A stretch of 25,712 nucleotides of DNA from positions 1 to 25,712 of the forward strand of contig JAYVKZ010000052.1 in the NCBI GenBank assembly GCA_043767985.1, given 5' to 3'. The position numbers and the translations under genes are program-made. The stretch comes from JAPOKJ01 sp043767985 (GTDB lineage: Bacteria > Pseudomonadota > Gammaproteobacteria > Burkholderiales > Burkholderiaceae_E). Positions within the stretch are counted from its first letter, which is position 1. Each line of letters opens with the position of its first letter. Below the pieces are notes generated by a model, which did no database searches, had not been told where the DNA came from, and worked only from the letters and a program-made list of their open reading frames with translations. This document shows, one piece after another, positions 1-6,920 of this stretch.

Positions 1-226
1 CGAAACCAATTTCAAGTTCGGGCAGGAGCGGCCGATTCAGTCGATCTTGCTTAAGAGTAGTAGCCTTGACCTCCAACATCTCGATCTGCGTGCGCCAAAA
101 ACTGATCTGAATATTTCTTGGCGCTTTGAACCGAAGTTAGGCATCCCCGGTGCGTTGGAGTTCGAGAATCGTAAGCCGGGTAGTTTCGATACCCGTTTGC
201 TTCCTTTCTCAAGTGGCGCCTTATAG
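1..226 (+). pseudogene. tamB: tamB, upstream piece ending at an in-frame amber codon
   Basis: Read in the same frame as the TamB gene that follows, bases 2-223 form an uninterrupted coding stretch open to the left edge of the window, ending in TAG at 224-226. The encoded residues alternate polar and hydrophobic (for example SSSLDLQHLDLRAPKTDLN), the beta-strand-rich pattern of AsmA/TamB proteins. The frame continues directly into the downstream piece, reading LPFSSGAL-stop-LSLDAPKLL. A single C-to-T change (CAG to TAG, Gln to amber) would account for the break. I infer that this stretch and the CDS at 248-3328 are one gene split by a nonsense mutation or a base-call error. The 5' end of the gene lies outside the window. 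Confidence 0.7.
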
Positions 227-247
227 CTTAGTCTGGATGCCCCTAAG

Positions 248-3200
248 TTGTTAGTGCCGCAGTTTGAGGGGCAGGTGTTTAGCGAGGCAGGGCGGCCATC
301 GGCTGCTTTGGTCAAAACCGTGAAGGGCAAGGGGGTCATCGACTTTTCTCAGCGCCAGTTGTTTGGAACGCTGAGCCTGCCCGATTCCGATCTTGATCTG
401 GTGGCTACCGATCTTGATCTCTCCAAATTGATCTCGCGATTGATGCCTACACGACTGACAGGGCCGATTCGCATTAAATCTGGACTCCTTAGCGTGGATC
501 TGAAGCAGGAACCCAAGTCTGGTGGACCTGCGTTCTTGAGCGATTTAGGTTCAATGAGTTTGAAAGGCGATGTGCGCTTGGTGGACAATCAGTTGCGCTA
601 TGAGAGCATGCAGGTGAAGGTTCACAACGCTTCACTTAAAAGCAGTGGTGTATTGAAGCTTGATGCTAATTTGACCTTGGAAGCAAGTGGCCAAGCGCAA
701 GGGTTCAGGCCGAGTGAATTTTATGCCTTTGTTCCTCAAGATCCCGAGCTTGCGGCTGCGTATAAGAGCGCCGTGTTTACGGGGCCATTTGAGGTACGGG
801 GCAATCTGGCCAGCCTGCGAAGAAGCGACGGCCAAGCCGTAGGTTCGACCCCGGCCGTACGCATCGGCCCTCCGATCAGTCCCGACTTCTTTGTCTCCCT
901 GACTTTCGAGCCAGGCAGTCAGGTGCTGACCCGTCCCATGTCGGGCTACACGAAGTTGCTTTGGTCGGGGCAACGTATGAGTAATGTTGACGCCTTGCTC
1001 AGCTCTCAGGGCAATCGACTCAAAGCGCAAGGTGCCTTGGGTGACATGGGCGATCGCATGCTGATCGAGTTAGATGCTGAAAATTTAGCAGCGATTGATT
1101 CAAGGCTGAAGGGTACGCTGAAGGCGAGTGGTGAGCTACGCGATCGATTAAATAGCCCAGCGATTTACGGCAATGTGCAAGCTCGGTCTTTGAGCGTGAG
1201 CGGTCAAGGCGATGTGGCGACCCTCAAAGGTGAAATCAATTTGCCAAGTCTTTCCGAAGGCAAGCTGTTGGTGAAGCTTGAGGCCAACAAAGTGAAGTTT
1301 TCAGACATTGTCTTGGATCGAATTCAATTCGATGCCGATGGCAAGGCCAGCGATCATGTGTTCGAGGTCGCCGGTCAAGGTGTAGGCGAGGTCGTCAAAG
1401 TGTCCGGCCGTGGTCGATACTTTCCTCAGGCCGAACAAGGCCAACGCTATGTTGCGGACATTCAAAAGGCTGGGCTCTCTGGGCGATTTAATGGTGTTCT
1501 CGATAGCGTCGCCCGCTTGGTCTTGCGTGAAGACGGGGTGAGCTTGGAAAACGCTCAGCTCAAGCTCACCGAGGGCCGATTGAACATACAAAGCGTGGTG
1601 TTCAAAGCCGGAGAACTCAAGTCTCAAGGCGAAGCTAAAGACATGTCCTTGCGTCAGATGGTACGTCTGTTTGAAGACTTTAATCAGCAGGGCTCACTAG
1701 AGGTCAACCGTGAGGCCCAAAGGCAGGCTGATGGCTTGAGGCTTGCGGCCAAGTGGGATCTCAGCGGGACTGGCCCTAAGGATCTCTCAGGAAGCGCTCA
1801 GATTAGTCTATTGGAGGTCGACGCGCCGGGTGCTCTAAAACTCAATATTAGTTCTGAAAATACCGCCGACTTCAAATTCAATAAAGGTCAGATTGATGGC
1901 CGCTTGGATTTGGTCTTGCCCTCGATTGGTTTTGCAAAACGCTATACGGGTGCGGAGTGGGATGCCGAGGGTGAGCTTCGGTTTGTCGGACGGGTTGTTG
2001 GGACCCTAGAACAGCCCGAATACCAAGGCGAGCTGACGGGTAGCAAGTTGCAACTTTTCCAACGTGCCATGGGCTGGAAGGTATCGAATGGCACGCTGAA
2101 GGCGCGCTTTGACACGAAAGGCTTTACGCTCGAGAAGATGCGCGTGGAAAGTGGTCTGGGGTATATAGAATTGGCCGGTGAAGCTCGCATTCTCTTCGGT
2201 GCAGAGGCTAGGAGCCGCGCCAAGGGTCTGCCGCCTCTACAGGGGCGATTTAGGCTGGTGGCGAGCAAACTCCCGATTCCTATTGGCCCTGGCCAGCGTC
2301 TAGTTTTGTCGGGCGATACTCAAGTCTTAGCGGACACTCAGTCGCTTCGTTGGGTCGGAAAACTCCAGGCCGATGAAGGATTGATTGAGTTGCGCTCGGC
2401 GGGCGTGCCCGAGTTGCCGAGTGATGTCATTATTGTGAATGCTAAGAAGGGAAAGTCGGACCCTAAGGATGAAGGTGCGCAGGCTAGCCTTGCGCGCGCT
2501 GCGAGCTCACAAATCGCAGCCCTCACACAAGACTCACCGCTGCGCTTAAGTGCTGATCTTGAAGTGGATCTTGGTAAAAATTTGCGCGTCGTGGGCGGTG
2601 GGGTGGATGCTCGATTGGAGGGCCTGCTCAGCTTGAAGGGAACTTTGCCTCAGCAACCAAGGGCGGTCGGCATTGTGACCGTGAAGGAAGGCACTTATTT
2701 GGCCTACGGTCAAAAGCTTGAAGTCACCCGCGGCATTCTGCGTTTCCAAGGCGAGCTGGATAACCCCTCGCTGGATTTGGTCGCCCTGAGACGATTCCTT
2801 CCTGTTGAGCCTGGTGTGCAGGTGACGGGTACCGCGCTCAACCCAAGAATTAAGCTAACTTCCTCACCTGAAGTGTCGGATGCTGAAAAGCTCTCTTGGC
2901 TAGTGCTCGGTACTGGAATAGATGATGCGCGAACCGGTACTCAATCTTTAGCTTTGCAGCAGGCCGCGTTTAGTTTGTTGGGTAGCGAAGAGGGTGGGCT
3001 ATCCAGCAGCATTGCCAAAGTGTTTGGCTTGGATGTCATTACCTTGGGTACGGCTCGTAGTGCTGCGCCTTCTGAAGTGATTGGTCGGGGGTTGGGGCCA
3101 TTGGGGACGAATGCTAGTCAGGCGGTTAACAATGCCACGGTGCAGCAAAACGTTTTGACGATTGGTAAGCGGCTCTCTTCACGGGTGTTTGTGAGTTATG

Positions 3201-3328
3201 AGCAGGGCTTACGAGGGGTTTGGAATTTGTTACGGATTCAGTATGACATTAGCAATCGCTTGAGTGTACGTGCGCAGACTGGGACTGAAAATGCGATTGA
3301 TCTTTTGCTTTTTCACTGGTTTGATTAG
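248..3328 (+). CDS. tamB: Translocation/assembly module TamB, C-terminal 1026 residues
   Basis: TamB is an inner-membrane-anchored, periplasm-spanning beta-taco protein that works with the outer-membrane protein TamA in envelope biogenesis and lipid transport. The C-terminal TamB (DUF490) domain is clear over roughly the last 330 residues: a GTYLAYGQKLEVTRG block, then a LRFQGELDNPSLDLVALR block, then the terminal barrel-like strands ending LLLFHWFD. The rest is long, repetitive amphipathic beta-strand sequence typical of the family. The start given (TTG at 248) is only the first possible start after the in-frame TAG at 224-226; it has no recognisable ribosome binding site, and the homologous frame continues upstream of the TAG. 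This is therefore probably not the native start: the intact gene would include the TamB N-terminal anchor, which is outside the window. If the TAG is real, the product is truncated or absent. The gene ends in TAG just before an intergenic hairpin repeat. Confidence 0.9.
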   Translation: MLVPQFEGQVFSEAGRPSAALVKTVKGKGVIDFSQRQLFGTLSLPDSDLDLVATDLDLSKLISRLMPTRLTGPIRIKSGLLSVDLKQEPKSGGPAFLSDLGSMSLKGDVRLVDNQLRYESMQVKVHNASLKSSGVLKLDANLTLEASGQAQGFRPSEFYAFVPQDPELAAAYKSAVFTGPFEVRGNLASLRRSDGQAVGSTPAVRIGPPISPDFFVSLTFEPGSQVLTRPMSGYTKLLWSGQRMSNVDALLSSQGNRLKAQGALGDMGDRMLIELDAENLAAIDSRLKGTLKASGELRDRLNSPAIYGNVQARSLSVSGQGDVATLKGEINLPSLSEGKLLVKLEANKVKFSDIVLDRIQFDADGKASDHVFEVAGQGVGEVVKVSGRGRYFPQAEQGQRYVADIQKAGLSGRFNGVLDSVARLVLREDGVSLENAQLKLTEGRLNIQSVVFKAGELKSQGEAKDMSLRQMVRLFEDFNQQGSLEVNREAQRQADGLRLAAKWDLSGTGPKDLSGSAQISLLEVDAPGALKLNISSENTADFKFNKGQIDGRLDLVLPSIGFAKRYTGAEWDAEGELRFVGRVVGTLEQPEYQGELTGSKLQLFQRAMGWKVSNGTLKARFDTKGFTLEKMRVESGLGYIELAGEARILFGAEARSRAKGLPPLQGRFRLVASKLPIPIGPGQRLVLSGDTQVLADTQSLRWVGKLQADEGLIELRSAGVPELPSDVIIVNAKKGKSDPKDEGAQASLARAASSQIAALTQDSPLRLSADLEVDLGKNLRVVGGGVDARLEGLLSLKGTLPQQPRAVGIVTVKEGTYLAYGQKLEVTRGILRFQGELDNPSLDLVALRRFLPVEPGVQVTGTALNPRIKLTSSPEVSDAEKLSWLVLGTGIDDARTGTQSLALQQAAFSLLGSEEGGLSSSIAKVFGLDVITLGTARSAAPSEVIGRGLGPLGTNASQAVNNATVQQNVLTIGKRLSSRVFVSYEQGLRGVWNLLRIQYDISNRLSVRAQTGTENAIDLLLFHWFD

Positions 3329-3358
3329 GTTTTGTTGGGGTTTGAGTGGGTTTGTGTG

Positions 3359-3454
3359 GGATCAGGCCGAGGCAACACTCTGCTCCGCGGCTGTCCTCCG
3401 GACTGCGTCCTCCTCCTTTATGCCGCTACGCAGAGCACCCCGCCAGCCTGATCT
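3359..3454. repeat. Intergenic hairpin repeat, copy 1
   Basis: The outer arms GATCAGGC (3360-3367) and GCCTGATC (3446-3453) are perfect inverted repeats. Inside them CTCTGC (3378-3383) pairs with GCAGAG (3430-3435) and GCGGC (3387-3391) pairs with GCCGC (3422-3426). The whole folds into one long imperfect stem. The interior (CTCCGCGGCTGTC, then CTCC followed by TTTAT, then a pyrimidine-rich stretch) resembles the interior of the element at 22875-22975, so the two look like members of one repeat family. It lies between the convergent ends of tamB and a DUF2330 remnant, where it could act as a bidirectional transcription terminator. I associate such elements with Burkholderiales genomes, but this is recollection rather than a search. 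Confidence 0.6.
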
Positions 3455-3476
3455 GGATGCACCTTTGGCGATGCGA

Positions 3477-3859
3477 CTAGATTAGAGCCTTAGCTGGTTT
3501 TTCCTCGCCCCACTGGAAATTAAAGGTACAAGGGTCATTGTCGAAATACTCGGCGAGCCTCGGGCTGGAATAGGCATCGAGCCGGTCGAAACTAAGTTTC
3601 TCAGCGATGCGCACTTGTCCCTGCTTCAAAGCGACCGGCGTGGGGATGATCAGTGCAAACTCGCTGAGCGGACCTTTGTAATCATTGAGGAGAGACAACA
3701 CCGTGCGATTGCCATCGCGTGCCATGATCACTTTACTGGCTTCGTCAAAGAGTGAGGCATCGGCCTTGCCCGCAAAGAGGCCGCCGAGTTAATGCGACCG
3801 AGCAAAAATGCTTTCACCAGGGCCTTCGTTGCAAAAGAGCGGGCTGCGAATGAATACAT
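3477..3859 (-). pseudogene. DUF2330 family protein remnant (frameshifted, truncated)
   Basis: Two pieces on the minus strand together look like the N-terminus of a DUF2330 protein, a family of exported proteins of unknown function. The first piece starts at ATG 3857-3859 behind AAAGGA and encodes a signal-like stretch (MYSFAARSF, then KALVKAFLLGR). Near 3780-3790 the frame is lost. The second piece reads FAGKADASLFDEASKV, then RDGNRTVLSLLNDYKG, LSEFALIIPTPV and LDAYSSPRLAEYFDNDPC, which matches my memory of the conserved block FCGFYVAKADASLF...RDG...NDYKG...LDAYSAPRLVEYFDEDPC. The FYVA part of the usual FCGFYVAKAD motif appears deleted at the junction, consistent with a small deletion that shifted the frame. 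Soon after the DPC motif the frame ends at TAG 3477-3479, leaving out most of a full-length protein of about 300 residues or more. The family assignment rests on recalled motifs. Confidence 0.72.
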
Positions 3860-3961
3860 GGGAGATCCTTTTGGAGGCAGGGCAATATTAGGTGAGCGCA
3901 AGAAACTGGGTCGTCAATCTCTTAACGAATCAGCGTTTGAAAAGGGGTTATAAGCCTGAAA

Positions 3962-4465
3962 CTAAATTCCGAGTAGCTTCCCTGCCGGCCCGAGCAGAGC
4001 CTTCCACCATGCATTGGGTACCCACAGTAAGATACTCGTCATGATCCCGTAGCGAATCAGTCGCCCTACCGCGATCCAAGCGACACAGGACCAAAAATGT
4101 AGCTTTAGCCAACCGGCCACGGCGCACATCGGGTCCCCCACCGCGGGTAGAAAAGAAAAGAACAGTGCTCTAGGGCCGAGTTTTTCAAACCAAGACAAAT
4201 AGCGTGTTTGCTTGTCCTTGGCGACGGCCTCCTTAGCGCCATAACCCATCCAATAATTGATAACCCCGCCCAGGGTATTGCCAATTGCCGCGACGATGAT
4301 GGTGATCCAAAACTGGTCCGGGTTCAGTTTGACATAGCCAAACACGGCGGGTTCGGAGCCAAGGGGCAGCAGGGTGGCGGACACGAGTGCAACCACAAAG
4401 ACCGAGCTTAAGCCGTTCTTGGGCAGTGCAAACCAGTCGATGAGTTGGGTTAAGAGTGCTTCCAT
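3962..4465 (-). CDS. YqaA/DedA-like inner-membrane protein (VTT domain)
   Basis: The 167-residue product is mostly membrane segments: about residues 20-40, 50-72, 95-118, 120-140 and a C-terminal one. The block FFSFLPAVGDPMCAVAGWL is the signature of the YqaA branch of the DedA/SNARE-associated superfamily, and the length suits that branch. DedA-superfamily proteins are flippases or transporters, with several members moving undecaprenyl phosphate or phosphatidylethanolamine; the substrate of YqaA proteins is not settled. The ATG at 4463-4465 has no Shine-Dalgarno, but a TACACT hexamer on the minus strand (4476-4471) ends five bases upstream of it. The gene is divergent from ilvA, with only 37 bases between the start codons. 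Confidence 0.85.
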   Translation of the reverse strand: MEALLTQLIDWFALPKNGLSSVFVVALVSATLLPLGSEPAVFGYVKLNPDQFWITIIVAAIGNTLGGVINYWMGYGAKEAVAKDKQTRYLSWFEKLGPRALFFSFLPAVGDPMCAVAGWLKLHFWSCVAWIAVGRLIRYGIMTSILLWVPNAWWKALLGPAGKLLGI

Positions 4466-4490
4466 GAACCAGTGTAGTCGCGCAGACAGC

Positions 4491-4496
4491 TAGAAT
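4491..4496 (+). promoter_or_regulatory. Candidate -10 hexamer for ilvA
   Basis: TAGAAT differs from TATAAT at one position and ends six bases before the ilvA ATG, so transcription would start at or next to the start codon. I see no convincing -35 at a 16-18 base spacing and no Shine-Dalgarno. This is a weak call based on one hexamer in a 37-base divergent gap. Confidence 0.25.
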
Positions 4497-4502
4497 CTTG
4501 CC

Positions 4503-6023
4503 ATGGCTATCGACTATCTTAAAAAAATCCTCAACGCAAAAGTCTATGAGGTGGCGCAAGAAACGCCTTTGGAACGCGCACCCTTACTTTCTGCACGCCT
4601 GAAAAACGATGTGTATTTCAAGCGCGAAGATTTGCAACAGGTGTTTTCCTTCAAGTTGCGCGGAGCTTACAACAAGATGGCGCAGCTCAGTGAAGCACAG
4701 CGTGCCAAGGGTGTGATTGCGGCCTCGGCGGGTAATCATGCGCAAGGCGTGGCCTTGGCTGCACAGAGGATGAAGTGTCGTGCCGTGATCGTCATGCCCG
4801 TCACGACGCCGCAGGTGAAGATTGACGCCGTGAAGGCGCGCGGGGCGGAGGTGGTGTTGCAAGGGGAGTCCTATAGTGATGCTTATGCGGTGGCGCTCAC
4901 GCTGCAAGAGAAGCAGGGCTTAAGCTTCGTACACCCGTTTGACGACCCTGATGTAATTGCGGGGCAGGGCACGATCGGGATGGAGATTTTGCGTCAGCAT
5001 CAAGGGCCGATTCATGCGATTTTTGTGGCGATTGGCGGGGGAGGTCTGATCTCTGGGGTGGCGGCCTTTGTGAAGCAAGTGCGTCCTGAAATTAAGATTA
5101 TTGGCGTACAGACGGTCGATTCCGACGCGATGGCGCGCTCCATCAAGGCGGGCCGACGTATTGAGTTGAAAGAAGTCGGGCTTTTCGCTGATGGTACGGC
5201 GGTGAAAAAAGTGGGTGTAGAAACTTTTCGGCTGACCAAAAAGTATGTCGATGACATTCTTTTAGTGGATACCGATGCAGCCTGTGCGGCGATTAAGGAC
5301 GTGTTTCAAGACACCCGCTCGATTCTCGAGCCATCAGGCGCACTGGCCATTGCGGGGGCCAAGCTCTATGCTGAGCGAACCGGTATCAAGGGTCAAACCT
5401 TGGTCGCAATCGCTTGTGGCGCCAACATGAATTTTGATCGACTGCGCTTCGTATCGGAGCGTGCCGAGATTGGTGAGCAAAGAGAAGCGGTCTTCGCGGT
5501 TACCATCCCAGAGCAGCGCGGTAGTTTCCGGCGTTTTTGCGAGCTGGTCGGGCCACGAAACGTGACGGAGTTCAACTACCGGATCAACGACGCCAAGGTC
5601 GCCCATGTTTTTGTGGGCGTGCAGATTTCGAAAGGATCGGAGGCGGCGGTCATCGCCAAAGCCTTCACAAAAGCTGGGTTTGCCACGCTTGATCTGACCG
5701 ATGATGAGTTAGCGAAGCTACACATCCGGCATCTAGTCGGGGGGCGCTCACCACTTGCTAAAGATGAATTGCTCTATCGATTCCAGTTTCCTGAACGCCC
5801 GGGCGCCCTCATGCGGTTCTTGACTAGCATGAGCCCGTCTTGGAATATTTCCTTGTTCCACTATCGCAATCATGGCGCTGACTACGGCCGAATTTTGGTC
5901 GGTTTACAGGTGCCAAGCGACGAAAGGTCTCGCCTTGCCGCTTTCTTGGCGGAGTTGGCCTATCCATATATTGACGAAAGCGAGCATCCGGCGTACGAGA
6001 TGTTTTTGTCGGACAACTCTTGA
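4503..6023 (+). CDS. ilvA: Threonine ammonia-lyase, biosynthetic (threonine deaminase)
   Basis: This enzyme converts L-threonine to 2-oxobutanoate and ammonia, the first committed step of isoleucine synthesis, using pyridoxal phosphate. The 506-residue length matches the long biosynthetic form (E. coli IlvA, 514). The catalytic domain fills about residues 1-325, with the PLP lysine K51 in SFKLRGAYNKM, the SAGNHAQGVALAA substrate loop, the glycine-rich phosphate-binding loop GGGGLISGVAAF and IACGANMNFDRLRF. Two regulatory ACT-like domains follow, starting near FAVTIPEQRGSF (about 335) and LYRFQFPERPGALMRF (about 425). These are the usual sites of isoleucine feedback inhibition, so that control is likely. 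The ATG at 4503 is preferred because family members start close to this point, although no Shine-Dalgarno precedes it. The next gene begins 177 bases downstream. Confidence 0.96.
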   Translation: MAIDYLKKILNAKVYEVAQETPLERAPLLSARLKNDVYFKREDLQQVFSFKLRGAYNKMAQLSEAQRAKGVIAASAGNHAQGVALAAQRMKCRAVIVMPVTTPQVKIDAVKARGAEVVLQGESYSDAYAVALTLQEKQGLSFVHPFDDPDVIAGQGTIGMEILRQHQGPIHAIFVAIGGGGLISGVAAFVKQVRPEIKIIGVQTVDSDAMARSIKAGRRIELKEVGLFADGTAVKKVGVETFRLTKKYVDDILLVDTDAACAAIKDVFQDTRSILEPSGALAIAGAKLYAERTGIKGQTLVAIACGANMNFDRLRFVSERAEIGEQREAVFAVTIPEQRGSFRRFCELVGPRNVTEFNYRINDAKVAHVFVGVQISKGSEAAVIAKAFTKAGFATLDLTDDELAKLHIRHLVGGRSPLAKDELLYRFQFPERPGALMRFLTSMSPSWNISLFHYRNHGADYGRILVGLQVPSDERSRLAAFLAELAYPYIDESEHPAYEMFLSDNS

Positions 6024-6040
6024 TGCTGCCATAGATTTCG

Positions 6041-6060
6041 TTTCGGCGCATCATCCGAAA
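6041..6060. other. Short hairpin downstream of ilvA
   Basis: TTTCGG (6041-6046) and CCGAAA (6055-6060) form a 6-bp inverted repeat with an 8-base loop, 17 bases after the ilvA stop. No T-run follows, so it is at best a weak terminator. Confidence 0.25.
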
Positions 6061-6090
6061 AGGGTAGAAGATTGTGTCTTAATCGTTAAA

Positions 6091-6096
6091 TATAGT
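6091..6096 (+). promoter_or_regulatory. Candidate -10 hexamer upstream of the response regulator
   Basis: TATAGT sits in an AT-rich patch (TTAATCGTTAAATATAGT) about 105 bases before the response-regulator start and matches five of six consensus positions. The best -35-like sequence, TTGTGT at 6072-6077, lies only 13 bases upstream, which is too close. The call therefore rests on the -10 hexamer and the local AT-richness in an otherwise GC-rich region. Confidence 0.25.
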
Positions 6097-6200
6097 CCCA
6101 ACAGTGCGTTTTTGCGTAGTTCACGCGCCGCAGCGATTAGTCTAGGTGATACATTTCGGCGGCTCCAACGATACCTTTCAACCCTTCTGAACTGTCAATC

Positions 6201-6920
6201 ATGATCGCGCGTATTGCTTTAGTAGAAGACGATATCACTCAGCGCCAAGCTGCCACCGCGCAGTTGGAAGAAGCTGGGATGATGGTGAAGCCCTTTGGGA
6301 CGCCCAAAGAGTTTTTCTTCGCTTTAGAGCGTGAAAGCTTCGATTTAGCCATCCTTGATTGGGGGCTGCCCGAAATGAGCGGGCCGGAAGTGCTTTCCAA
6401 GATGCGCGCCAGTGGTAATACCCTGCCTGTTTTATTTGTGACGGCTCGAGATGCAGAAGACGACGTTGTACGGGCTCTAGATACCGGCGCGGACGACTAT
6501 CTGGTCAAGCCGCTGCGTGGAAAAGAGCTTGTTGCAAGAATTATGGCGGTCTTGCGGCGTGCCAACCCAGGGGCAGTTGAGTCTCGTTATTTTGAGTTTG
6601 ATCGTTTTAAGTTCGACTTGAAGGCGATGCTCTTGACGGACGATTCCCTGGTCGACGACAATAAAGAGATCGAGTTAACCCACAAAGAGTTCAACTTGGC
6701 GCTTATTTTTTTGAGAAATGTGGGCAAGCCTTTATCGCGTAGTCACATTCGCGAAGCCGTCTGGGGGCGCGGAAGTGAAGTACCTTCGCGAACGATGGAT
6801 ACCCATGTCTCACGTGTTCGTACCAAGCTCCGGTTGCGCCCAGAGGCGGGCTATTTATTAGCACCCGTCTACAGCTATGGTTATCGCCTTGAGCATGTCA
6901 CCGTCGAACAGACTGCATAA
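6201..6920 (+). CDS. Response regulator, OmpR/PhoB family
   Basis: A 239-residue two-domain regulator. The receiver domain (about 1-120) has the acidic pair D10-D11, the phospho-acceptor D53 in LAILDWGLPEMSG, the switch threonine T81 in LFVTARDAED and K103 in DDYLVKPLRGKEL. The C-terminal winged-helix DNA-binding domain (about 140-235) shows LTHKEFNLALIFLRNVGKPL, the recognition region SRTMDTHVSRVRTKL and the terminal hairpin YSYGYRLE. It is expected to bind DNA when phosphorylated by a histidine kinase, most likely the CHASE2 kinase two genes downstream. Its stop codon lies inside the first codons of the next gene, which suggests cotranscription and coupled translation. The ATG at 6201 lacks an evident Shine-Dalgarno. 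The regulon cannot be read from here; the exported DUF11 cluster on the same strand is one candidate. Confidence 0.94.
   Translation: MIARIALVEDDITQRQAATAQLEEAGMMVKPFGTPKEFFFALERESFDLAILDWGLPEMSGPEVLSKMRASGNTLPVLFVTARDAEDDVVRALDTGADDYLVKPLRGKELVARIMAVLRRANPGAVESRYFEFDRFKFDLKAMLLTDDSLVDDNKEIELTHKEFNLALIFLRNVGKPLSRSHIREAVWGRGSEVPSRTMDTHVSRVRTKLRLRPEAGYLLAPVYSYGYRLEHVTVEQTA

Noticed and set aside
224..226. Reassignment of UAG to an amino acid
   Set aside because: RF1 is intact in the same window with both the PVT and GGQ motifs, and tamB and the YqaA-like gene use TAG as their terminal stop.
3264..3485. 73-residue ORF across the end of tamB and the intergenic repeat
   Set aside because: It overlaps tamB and its unique part is translation of the hairpin repeat.
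5872..6204. 110-residue plus-strand ORF running past the ilvA stop and ending in ATGA at the response-regulator start
   Set aside because: About half of it overlaps ilvA in another frame, there is no ribosome binding site, and the translation resembles nothing. The ATGA overlap is probably chance.
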